Shown here piece after piece: positions 17,262 to 24,523 of a stretch of 64,000 bases of DNA. Made by a program: the position numbers and the translations under genes. The notes under the pieces were generated by a model. It saw nothing but the letters and a program-made list of their open reading frames with translations, had not been told where the DNA came from and did no database searches. Numbering within the stretch: the stretch's first letter is position 1; each line of letters begins with the position of its first letter. Where the stretch lies: assembly GCA_031431195.1 (NCBI GenBank), contig JANPCU010000008.1, positions 1 to 64,000 on the forward strand, read 5' to 3'. Origin of the DNA: TH-plancto1 sp031431195 (GTDB taxonomy: Bacteria > Planctomycetota > Planctomycetia > Planctomycetales > Planctomycetaceae).

Positions 17262-18617
17262 TCAGTCGGCGTTCGAGGAGGCTCTCTCCTTAAGCGGTGT
17301 CGTCTTCCAATACCAGATCGCTGCTGTCGCACGTCCCAGGCCAGAGACGATAAACATCCAGCGAAACACCTCCAGCGGCGGCATGACGCCCTGCTGCGAA
17401 TAGCGATCCAGCACCAGACCACCCAGCATCCCGGACACAGCGGCCAGCAAGCCCCCGATCTGCCGGAACAACGACAGCTGAACCGAGTTGTCACTCCGGG
17501 GGGCCAGCTTCAGTCCCAAACTCGGCTGGGCCACATTCACCATCCCAAACAACCCCCAGACGACATAGGCGGCCATCAGCCAGGCCGGGCCATACCACGT
17601 CGCCATCCACCAGCACCCCATCGCCAGACTCAAACCCACTAACCCGCCCACCATGATTTTGCGGTCATGGCCACGATCTACCAACCACCCCGACAACCCC
17701 GCCAGCGGAATTTGCAACAGCAGCATCACGCTCAGCATGCCGTAATAGTCCAGCTGTGAAACCTTCAGAACGTTCGCGCTGAACTGGAACTGAGCCGTCT
17801 GCGTCAGCCCCTGAAAGAACGACAGCTGCCAGCATCCGAAGAGGAAGCGGCGGAAGGTCGGGTCCGAGAAGGCGAGCCTGATTTGCGGGCTGATCGACTG
17901 CCAGAGTGTGGGCGTGATGTACGACGGACATCCTTGTCCGTCGCGCGGGGGCGAGGTGCTGTGTTCACACACCCTCTCTCCCGCTCTCAACCCGATCAAC
18001 GGCAGTATCGACGCCAAACACAACACCCCGCCCAGACCAAACAACACCAGATAGGCGTTGAGCTTATCACCCGCTGGCCACAACTTCGTCCGGTCAAAAA
18101 TTGCCGCCGCGTTGTAGGTCATGCACACCGTGACCAGCGAAATCGCCATCGACCGCCGAGCCAACAGCTTCCCCCACTGAACCTCCGGAACAAGGTCAGA
18201 CAGCCAGGACAAGTAAGCCGTGTACGAAACGCCTTGCAGTAGATACCAGACCGCGAGTAAGCCGATGATCGCCGGGATCGCTCCGGAAGTTCCCGGCACC
18301 ATCCCCGCGTACACCAATCCGGGAATCGCGAGCGCCGCCAGCCGCGCCAGCACGAGCGACACCCACCACACCGTCTTGCGTCCGCCCCCGCGAATCACCA
18401 GCCAACGTGTGACCACCGCTAGCGACTCCGCCGCCTCGGGAGTGACTTGCAAGACCGCCAGCGCGACGGCGAACCCCTGGCAGAATGGGTTCGCGAAGTA
18501 GTTCAAAAAACCGCCCGTGGTCAGCGCGTGGCCCGCAGAAAAGAGCAACTGACCGAGAAGCACCCGGCGGATGACGGATCGGCTCATGAGTGACTGTGAC
18601 ATGAATTCCACGGACAT
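17262..18617 (-). CDS. MFS transporter
   Basis: 451-residue membrane protein of the major facilitator superfamily with about 12 helices, for example RRVLLGQLLFSAGHALTTGG, LAVWYLLQGVSYTAYLSWL and YVVWGLFGMVNVAQPS. Substrate unknown. The frame extends upstream to 18764, but those residues (ERLGASPRLF, KSRGLAPGRS) are translated REPIN. GAAAGGG just before ATG 18617 marks the likely start; ATG 18587 is an alternative. A coding-sequence REP palindrome at 17921-17943 gives PRDGQGCPSYI in the cytoplasmic loop between helices 6 and 7, where insertions are well tolerated. Divergent from the RAYT gene. Confidence 0.85.
   Translation of the reverse strand: MSVEFMSQSLMSRSVIRRVLLGQLLFSAGHALTTGGFLNYFANPFCQGFAVALAVLQVTPEAAESLAVVTRWLVIRGGGRKTVWWVSLVLARLAALAIPGLVYAGMVPGTSGAIPAIIGLLAVWYLLQGVSYTAYLSWLSDLVPEVQWGKLLARRSMAISLVTVCMTYNAAAIFDRTKLWPAGDKLNAYLVLFGLGGVLCLASILPLIGLRAGERVCEHSTSPPRDGQGCPSYITPTLWQSISPQIRLAFSDPTFRRFLFGCWQLSFFQGLTQTAQFQFSANVLKVSQLDYYGMLSVMLLLQIPLAGLSGWLVDRGHDRKIMVGGLVGLSLAMGCWWMATWYGPAWLMAAYVVWGLFGMVNVAQPSLGLKLAPRSDNSVQLSLFRQIGGLLAAVSGMLGGLVLDRYSQQGVMPPLEVFRWMFIVSGLGRATAAIWYWKTTPLKERASSNAD
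17921..17943. repeat. Coding-sequence REP palindrome in the MFS gene
   Basis: ACGACGGACA, TCCT, TGTCCGTCG: the same palindrome as at 7538-7604 and 60469-60491. It encodes RDGQGCPSY on the minus strand. Confidence 0.9.
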
Positions 18618-18628
18618 CAACCCTTTCT

Positions 18629-18736
18629 GTGAGCGACCGGGCGCTAGCCCTCGGCTCTTCTCACCGTGTATAAATTCAGATGCCCGGGATCTGGAACATT
18701 GCTCAAAAAGTCGAGGGCTAGCGCCCAGTCGCTCAC
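18629..18736. repeat. REPIN, left of the RAYT gene
   Basis: Inverted REP pair: GTGAGCGACCGGGCGCTAGC (18629-18648) and its near-complement ending GCTAGCGCCCAGTCGCTCAC (18717-18736). The spacer contains CACCGTGTATA and TGGAACATTGCTC, which reappear complemented in the REPIN at 19221-19330. Confidence 0.93.
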
Positions 18737-18747
18737 GAGGAGATACC

Positions 18748-19224
18748 ATCAACGATCCTATCACTTATTTTATGACTTGGACAACCTACGGCACATGGTT
18801 GCCCGGCGATGCTCGCGGTTGGCAAAAGACGACCGCCGGACCACAGCTGGCACGACCTCAACTCGAAGAGTGGTGCCGCAGCCGCATGGGAGAGAAGCCT
18901 TTTCTCCTGAATGATGACCAGCGTTTTCGGGTGGAAGCTGTATGCCGAGAACATGCTGCGATTCGTGGCTGGGTATTGCACGCTATCACCGTCAGGTCGA
19001 ACCATGTCTACATTGTAGTGACTGCGGATAAACCACCCCAACTCGTCCGAGATCAGTTCAAAGCCAACGCAACTCGGGTTCTGCGTCAGCCACCGGGAGC
19101 GATCGATCAAGAAAAAGTCTGGACGAGAGGCGGGGACTGCGAAATTGTTGACAGCGAGGCGAATATCGAACGCGTCATTCAATACGTGAGCGAAGCCCAA
19201 GACCGAAAAGACAGAGATCCGTGA
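18748..19224 (+). CDS. REP-associated tyrosine transposase (RAYT), possibly defective
   Basis: IS200/IS605-like Y1 single-strand transposase that in other genomes mobilises REP/REPIN sequences. Conserved start ITYFMTWTTYGTWLPGDARG; HUH region RSNHVYIVVTAD, where the second histidine is replaced by tyrosine (HVY); likely catalytic tyrosine in VIQYVSEAQD. SD CGAGGAG (18736-18742) is followed not by ATG but by ATC at 18748; the next ATG (18772) lacks an SD and cuts the first strand. The frame is open upstream through the REPIN to 18571. It is flanked on both sides by the same REPIN in opposite orientation, and its TGA stop lies in the first bases of the right REPIN. Confidence 0.8.
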   Translation: MNDPITYFMTWTTYGTWLPGDARGWQKTTAGPQLARPQLEEWCRSRMGEKPFLLNDDQRFRVEAVCREHAAIRGWVLHAITVRSNHVYIVVTADKPPQLVRDQFKANATRVLRQPPGAIDQEKVWTRGGDCEIVDSEANIERVIQYVSEAQDRKDRDP

Positions 19225-19330
19225 GCGACCGGGCGCTAGCCCTCGGCTCTTCTGAGCGATGTTCCAGTAACCGGGTGTTTCCTCGTTATACACGGTGAGA
19301 AGAGCCGAGGGCTAGCGCCCAGTCGCTCAC
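19221..19330. repeat. REPIN, right of the RAYT gene
   Basis: GTGAGCGACCGGGCGCTAGC (19221-19240) and its near-complement GCTAGCGCCCAGTCGCTCAC (19311-19330). The inner spacer is the reverse complement of the left REPIN spacer (TATACACGGTGAGAAGAG). The left and right elements are therefore inverted copies around the transposase. Confidence 0.93.
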
Positions 19331-19332
19331 TG

Positions 19333-20382
19333 CTAGAACACTGGGGCATCAATCCCCGACAGCGTGGCTGCCAATCGCAGCTTCTCTTTGACATCTTCCG
19401 GCAGCTGAATCCCGTCGACGAGGGCCTTGCGGCGTAGACTCCATTCGCGCTCGCCGGGGAGCAAGACTCGCTCGACTCCCTCAGCGGTCGGAGCGGCGTG
19501 AATCTCGTCGGAGATGTGCTTGATCCGGGCGGCGAACGCGGACGGCTCGGCGATGGCAGCGACATCGATCACGATGAACCCTGCGTTGTGCCGCGAGGGA
19601 AGACTTGCCTCGTCAAACATCCATGTCCCCACCTGCCACGTCATCGCTCCGCCGGGAAGAACCGCCGACAAGATCTCCGCCCACAGCCCCAAGCCATACC
19701 CCTTGTACCCCGCCATCGGAGCCAGCGACGCCCGCTTGGGATACAGAGTCCCATCGGTCGTCGGCTTCCCGTCCTGGTCAATCAACCATGTCGGCGGAAT
19801 CGCCTCACCGCGCTGATGGGCGGCATACACCTTGCCCCCCGCCACAGCGGCGGTCGCCATGTCGAGCAGGATCGGGTCGCCGCCCAGCACGGGCACTCCA
19901 TAGGCATACGGATTGCTCCCCAGCACCGGCCCCCGCGATCCTGGCCCGGCGACGCTGGGAATATCATTCCCGACGACGTGACAGATGAACCCCGCCCGTG
20001 CGGCATGAGCTGCGAAGTACCCCGCCGCTCCGATGTGCCCGGCATTCCGCAAGCCGACATACGCGACCCCCACAGTGCGAGCCTTGGCGAGGGCCGTCTC
20101 GGTCGCAAACATGCCGCTCACTTGCCCGAGCGTCGAGTCCCCGTCAATCACCGCCCAGCCGGGCCCCTGACGCTCAATCCGTGGGGTTCCGGCCACACGA
20201 TACCCGCCCCCTTTGAGCCGGTTGATATACCCACTCAGCAGCTTCGTTCCGTGAGTAAAGACTCCCATCGAGTCCGTGGTCACCAACGCCTCAGCTGTCG
20301 TCCCCGCATCCCTGTCGGACATCCCGATCTGGGTGAGGGCACGAACACAAAACGAGTGCAGCGCAGCCACTGAGATCGGCAT
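19333..20382 (-). CDS. Type-2 malate/L-lactate (2-oxoacid) dehydrogenase
   Basis: NAD(P)-dependent oxidoreductase of the Ldh_2 (YlbC/YiaK/allD) family, which interconverts 2-hydroxy and 2-oxo acids in the cytoplasm. 349 aa, the usual size, from ATG 20382, preceded by GGAGAA; an upstream in-frame start at 20472 is less likely. Family landmarks are DSMGVFTHGTKLLSGY, GHIGAAGYFAAHAA, GSNPYAYGVP, LDMATAAVAGGKV and MAGYKGYGLGLWAEI. The substrate could be malate, lactate, ureidoglycolate or a sugar acid and cannot be read from the sequence. Its 3' end abuts the RAYT-linked REPIN. Confidence 0.9.
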   Translation of the reverse strand: MPISVAALHSFCVRALTQIGMSDRDAGTTAEALVTTDSMGVFTHGTKLLSGYINRLKGGGYRVAGTPRIERQGPGWAVIDGDSTLGQVSGMFATETALAKARTVGVAYVGLRNAGHIGAAGYFAAHAARAGFICHVVGNDIPSVAGPGSRGPVLGSNPYAYGVPVLGGDPILLDMATAAVAGGKVYAAHQRGEAIPPTWLIDQDGKPTTDGTLYPKRASLAPMAGYKGYGLGLWAEILSAVLPGGAMTWQVGTWMFDEASLPSRHNAGFIVIDVAAIAEPSAFAARIKHISDEIHAAPTAEGVERVLLPGEREWSLRRKALVDGIQLPEDVKEKLRLAATLSGIDAPVF

Positions 20383-20621
20383 GACAAGTTCTCCATCGAG
20401 GCGGTCCCCAAAATTCACCCGTACGGACGGATCGTGAACTGGCGAGAGGTAGACTGTCAATGAACGACTCACATCAGTGCTGGGATCCGTGAGTTCAATC
20501 CATGGTGCCCGCCACGAATGGCCACTGACAACTTTCCTCTGACCCGTTACGATTCCGTCCCAGACAGAGCGAGTTGGTGCCTCAACGGCTGGCTGTCTCT
20601 CCGAAAGTCTGGAGCCCTTGC

Positions 20622-21389
20622 ATGCGAACCATTGGTGTCATCCCCGCCCGGTTGAAGTCGACTCGGCTGCCTCGCAAACTTCTGCTGGATACGACAGGCA
20701 AGCCGCTCTTGCAGTACGCGTGGGAGGCGGCGTGCCAGGCGAGTGAGCTGTCCGAGGTCATCATCGCCAGCGACAGCGAGGAAATCACCGCGGTCGCGCG
20801 CGGTTTCGGAGCCCGTGTCGAGATGACCGGGGACCACCCCAGCGGCACGGATCGCATCGCCGAGGTCGTTAAACGGGTCTGCCCCGATGCCGAATTGATC
20901 GTCAATCTCCAAGGGGACGAGCCCGACCTCAAACCGGAAAGCATTAACCAACTCGTGCGTCTCATCTCGGGTCGACCCGAAGTCGAGATGGCCACGCTCG
21001 CCACCCCCATTTACAGTTTGACCGTCCTCCACGACCCCAGCTGTGTTAAAGTGGTCCGTGCGGCGGACGGGCGGGCGTTGTACTTTAGCCGGGCGACGAT
21101 CCCGTTCATGCGAGACGGCAGTCCCGACGACTTGCTGGCGGACCAAGACCAGAGCGGCCAGCCGCTGACGCCGTGGCTGTTGCACTTGGGGATCTACGCG
21201 TACCGTCGGGAGTTCCTGCTGCGACTGACGCAGATGCCACCATCGCGGTTGGAGCAGTTGGAGAAGCTGGAACAACTTCGGGCGTTGGAGGCGGGGGCTT
21301 CGATTCTGGTGCAGGTGGTGGCAGAGCGTTCAGTTGGAATCGACACGCCCGCCGATTATGCTCAGTTCGTCGCCAAGCACCGGCGATAG
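20622..21389 (+). CDS. kdsB: 3-deoxy-manno-octulosonate cytidylyltransferase
   Basis: Activates KDO with CTP to CMP-KDO for lipopolysaccharide inner-core synthesis; cytoplasmic. 255 aa. Motifs: nucleotide-binding VIPARLKSTRLPRK at the N-terminus, ASDSEEI, SGTDRIAE, VNLQGDEPDLKPE and the late HLGIYAYRREFL. ATG 20622 immediately precedes the first strand. pyrG, which makes the CTP substrate, follows on the same strand, a classic pairing. A REP begins at the last base of the kdsB stop codon (21389). Its presence supports an LPS-type outer membrane in this organism. Confidence 0.96.
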   Translation: MRTIGVIPARLKSTRLPRKLLLDTTGKPLLQYAWEAACQASELSEVIIASDSEEITAVARGFGARVEMTGDHPSGTDRIAEVVKRVCPDAELIVNLQGDEPDLKPESINQLVRLISGRPEVEMATLATPIYSLTVLHDPSCVKVVRAADGRALYFSRATIPFMRDGSPDDLLADQDQSGQPLTPWLLHLGIYAYRREFLLRLTQMPPSRLEQLEKLEQLRALEAGASILVQVVAERSVGIDTPADYAQFVAKHRR

Positions 21390-21509
21390 TGGGATAGGCT
21401 TCCAGCCTGTCATTCCAGCAATCGACGATGCGGAGACTTCCGAAGTCTTCGGAGACTTCGGAAGTCTGGCTCGTGACCAACGGCATGACAGGCTGGAAGC
21501 CTATCCCAC
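21389..21509. repeat. Nested repeat between kdsB and pyrG
   Basis: Outer inverted pair GTGGGATAGGCTTCCAGCCT (from 21389) and AGGCTGGAAGCCTATCCCAC (to 21509) encloses a second palindrome family, GACTTCCGAAGTCTTC / GAGACTTCGGAAGTC (21435-21466). Two REP families are thus nested. Confidence 0.9.
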
Positions 21510-21607
21510 GGACTGATTCACCACACGGGGGACGCCTGCGTCCCCCGTTGTCTTTTGCAGTTGCCGCGATTCCCGTATGGCCACGGAATCGCAGCGGAGA
21601 CTCGACC

Positions 21608-23236
21608 ATGAGCATCACCAAGACCAAACACATCTTTGTGACCGGTGGCGTCGTCAGCTCCTTGGGCAAGGGACTGACGGCAGCCTCGCTGGCGATGCTG
21701 CTGGAGCGGCGCGGTCTGCGGGTGCGGATGCAGAAGCTCGACCCGTACATCAACGTCGATCCGGGCACGATGAGCCCCTACGAGCACGGCGAGGTGTACG
21801 TCCTCGACGATGGGGCCGAGACCGACCTCGACCTCGGTCACTACGAGCGGTTCACCAACGGCCCGCTGTCGCGGAAATCGAACTCCACGACCGGGCGGAT
21901 CTATCTGAATGTGATCGAGAAGGAACGCCGGGGCGCGTACCTGGGCGAGACCGTGCAGGTCATCCCGCACATCACCGACGAGATCAAGCGGGCCGTCCTC
22001 GATTGCGGCGGCCCCGATGTCGATGTGGTCATCACCGAACTCGGCGGAACCGTCGGCGATATCGAAAGCCAGCCGTTTCTCGAAGCGATTCGCCAGATCC
22101 CCATCAAGATCGGTAAGCAGAACTGTCTATTCATTCACCTGACCCTGTTGCCGTACCTCAAGGCCGCTAAGGAGGCCAAGACCAAGCCGACTCAGCACAG
22201 CGTCGGTCAGTTGCGGCAGATCGGCATCCAGCCCGACATCCTCATCGTGCGCACGGAGAAACCCCTGGGTGGAAATTTCGCCGAGAAGATCGCCCTGTTT
22301 TGCAACGTGGAACAGCGGGCCGTTATCGAAGAGCCCGACAGCGTGAACTCGATCTACGAGGTGCCGCTCGGGCTGGCCGCATCGAAGTGCGATGAACTCA
22401 TCCTGGAAAAGCTGCAACTGACCGCTGGCGAGTTGAACCTGGACGACTGGAAAGAGATGGTCCAGAAGATCATTAAGCCGGATCATCATGTCACGATCGG
22501 AGTGGTCGGCAAGTACATCGAACACCGCGATGCGTACAAGTCGATCTATGAGTCGCTGACCCACGGGGGCATGAAGCTTTCGACCCGTGTGTCGTTCCGT
22601 CGGATTGAATCGGACGAACTGACGGAGGCAAACGCCGAGGGACTGCTCGGCGGTCTGCACGGCATCCTGGTCCCCGGCGGGTTCGGTCATCGTGGGATCG
22701 AAGGCAAGATCGAGGCGATTCGCTATGCACGGCTGAACGAGATCCCGTACTTCGGAGTTTGCCTGGGGATGCAGACGGCGGTCATTGAGTTCTCTCGAAA
22801 CGTGGCCAACCTGACAGGTGCCAACAGCACCGAGTTCGATGACGGGACCCTGCACCCGGTGATCTGCCTGCTCGAAGCCCAGCGCGAGGTGAAGGAGAAG
22901 GGGGCCACCATGCGGTTGGGCTCGCAGCCGTGCCACTTGCTTCCCGGTTCGAAGGCGGCGATCGCATACGGCCAGACCGAGATCCACGAACGCCACCGCC
23001 ATCGCTACGAGTTCAACCCCGCCTACCGCGAGCGGCTCGAAGCGGCGGGCCTGCGAATTACGGGCAATAGTCCGGACGGGACACTGGCCGAAATCGTCGA
23101 GCTGCCTACACATCCTTGGTTCGTCGGGGTGCAGTTCCACCCCGAGTTCAAGTCGAAGCCCCTGGCCCCGCACCCTCTGTTCGCAGGCTTCGTCGAAGCG
23201 GCTCTGCATAAGATGCAGAACCGGTCCCTGGGATAA
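21608..23236 (+). CDS. pyrG: CTP synthase (glutamine hydrolysing)
   Basis: Makes CTP from UTP, ATP and glutamine. 542 aa from ATG 21608 (MSITKTKHIFVTGGVVSSLG); the open frame upstream is repeat DNA. Synthetase domain: GVVSSLGKGLTAAS P-loop, DPYINVDPGTMSPYEHGEV, ELGGTVGDIESQPF. Glutamine amidotransferase domain: GGFGHRG, the nucleophile in YFGVCLGMQTAVIEF, and the His/Glu pair in VQFHPEFKSKP. Complete family signature with no missing residues. kdsB lies before and hemH after; a strong hairpin at 23245-23270 separates it from hemH. Confidence 0.98.
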   Translation: MSITKTKHIFVTGGVVSSLGKGLTAASLAMLLERRGLRVRMQKLDPYINVDPGTMSPYEHGEVYVLDDGAETDLDLGHYERFTNGPLSRKSNSTTGRIYLNVIEKERRGAYLGETVQVIPHITDEIKRAVLDCGGPDVDVVITELGGTVGDIESQPFLEAIRQIPIKIGKQNCLFIHLTLLPYLKAAKEAKTKPTQHSVGQLRQIGIQPDILIVRTEKPLGGNFAEKIALFCNVEQRAVIEEPDSVNSIYEVPLGLAASKCDELILEKLQLTAGELNLDDWKEMVQKIIKPDHHVTIGVVGKYIEHRDAYKSIYESLTHGGMKLSTRVSFRRIESDELTEANAEGLLGGLHGILVPGGFGHRGIEGKIEAIRYARLNEIPYFGVCLGMQTAVIEFSRNVANLTGANSTEFDDGTLHPVICLLEAQREVKEKGATMRLGSQPCHLLPGSKAAIAYGQTEIHERHRHRYEFNPAYRERLEAAGLRITGNSPDGTLAEIVELPTHPWFVGVQFHPEFKSKPLAPHPLFAGFVEAALHKMQNRSLG

Positions 23237-23244
23237 ACCACTAA

Positions 23245-23270
23245 AGCCCAGGGGTTGCCACCCCTGGGCT
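23245..23270. other. Strong hairpin between pyrG and hemH
   Basis: AGCCCAGGGGT and ACCCCTGGGCT pair perfectly (11 bp) around TTGCC-type loop TGCC. It lies just before the hemH ribosome-binding site (GGAG near 23275). No T-run follows, so it could damp hemH expression or protect the pyrG mRNA end. It is similar in design to the palindrome at 42281-42304. Confidence 0.7.
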
Positions 23271-23284
23271 GTCTGGAGCCGCTC

Positions 23285-24334
23285 GTGACCACGACAACAC
23301 CGTACGATGCCGTCCTCTTCGTCTCCTTTGGCGGTCCCGAAGGACCGGACGATGTCATGCCGTTTTTGGAGAACGTCCTGCGGGGGCGGAATGTCCCGCG
23401 CGAACGCATGCTCGAAGTCGCCGAGCATTACCACCACTTCGGCGGTGTCAGCCCGATCAACGCACAGACCCGCGACTTGATCACAGCTGTCGAGGCCGAT
23501 TTGAAAGCCAACGGACTCTCGATCCCCATCTATTGGGGCAACCGCAACTGGACGCCGCTGCTGCCCGACACCATGCAGCAGATGGTGGCTGGGGGAGTCA
23601 AGAAGGCTCTCGCGTTTGTCGTCTCCGGCTACAGCTCCTACTCCGGTTGTCGGCAGTACCGCGAAAACCTGATCGCCAGCCAAGGCCAGATCGGTGAGTC
23701 CGCTCCGCAGATCGACAAGATCCGCGTCTTCTACAATCACCCCGACTTCATTGCGGCCAGCGCCGACCGCATGCGAGCCGCCTTACAACAGATCCCCGCC
23801 GAGGCCCGCTCGCGAGTGCGCGTGGCCTACACCGCTCACAGCATCCCATCCTCAATGGCCAGCAGCTGCAATTACGAGCAGCAACTGCGTGAGACCTGCC
23901 GCCTGGTCTCCGAGGCCGTCGGCGTCGATGACTCGAACTGGAGTCTCGTGTACCAAAGCCGGTCCGGTCGCCCACAAGACCCGTGGCTCGATCCCGACAT
24001 TTGCGACCACGTTCGTCAACTGAACACAGACGGTGTGCGCGAGCTGATTGTCATGCCGGTCGGCTTTCTGTCTGATCACATGGAGGTGCTGTATGACTTG
24101 GATGACGAGGCTGCCAAGGCAGCTGCCGAATGCGGGATGCAGATGGTCCGCGCCCAAACGGTCGGCACTCACCCGCTTTTCGTGCAGATGATCCGCAAGT
24201 TAATTCTGGAGCGAATGTCACCCGATTTCCCGAAGGAGGCGATCGGCCAGTACGGTCCCAACTGGGACGTGTGTCCGATCGATTGCTGTCCCGCCCCCGT
24301 TCGCCCAGTGATGAGCCAGCGCCCAGGAACTTGA
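23285..24334 (+). CDS. hemH: Ferrochelatase
   Basis: Inserts iron into a porphyrin at the end of haem synthesis. 349 aa from GTG 23285, with GGAG nearby; the in-frame start at 23255 lies in the hairpin and is unlikely. Landmarks: VLFVSFGGPEGPDDVMPFLENV, GGVSPINAQT, YWGNRNWTP, YTAHSIPSSM with the catalytic histidine, SLVYQSRSGRPQDPWLDPD, and VMPVGFLSDHMEVLYDLDDE carrying the conserved glutamate side. The C-terminal CPIDCC cysteines could bind metal, though this is not shown. Plausibly co-transcribed with pyrG. Confidence 0.96.
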   Translation: MTTTTPYDAVLFVSFGGPEGPDDVMPFLENVLRGRNVPRERMLEVAEHYHHFGGVSPINAQTRDLITAVEADLKANGLSIPIYWGNRNWTPLLPDTMQQMVAGGVKKALAFVVSGYSSYSGCRQYRENLIASQGQIGESAPQIDKIRVFYNHPDFIAASADRMRAALQQIPAEARSRVRVAYTAHSIPSSMASSCNYEQQLRETCRLVSEAVGVDDSNWSLVYQSRSGRPQDPWLDPDICDHVRQLNTDGVRELIVMPVGFLSDHMEVLYDLDDEAAKAAAECGMQMVRAQTVGTHPLFVQMIRKLILERMSPDFPKEAIGQYGPNWDVCPIDCCPAPVRPVMSQRPGT

Positions 24335-24523
24335 GAGCGGATGAGTGTTCTACTCGGATTCCGTCCTCTCTGTTGGAGTCCACAACGACACAGCGACCGA
24401 TTCGACTGGCAGGTTCGCAGAAAGGACGATATTTTCGGGGGGATGTCGAAGCCCCTCGAACTTTACGATTCGGGCGTGAAGTACGATCAAACTGTGCCAC
24501 GCTCCCCCAGCAAAAGGAATCTC

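Noticed and set aside
18617..18764. Longer N-terminus for the MFS transporter
   Set aside because: The added residues are the translated REPIN, and an SD lies directly before ATG 18617.
22127..23740. 537-codon frame opposite pyrG and hemH
   Set aside because: It crosses two certain genes on the other strand and has no family features.
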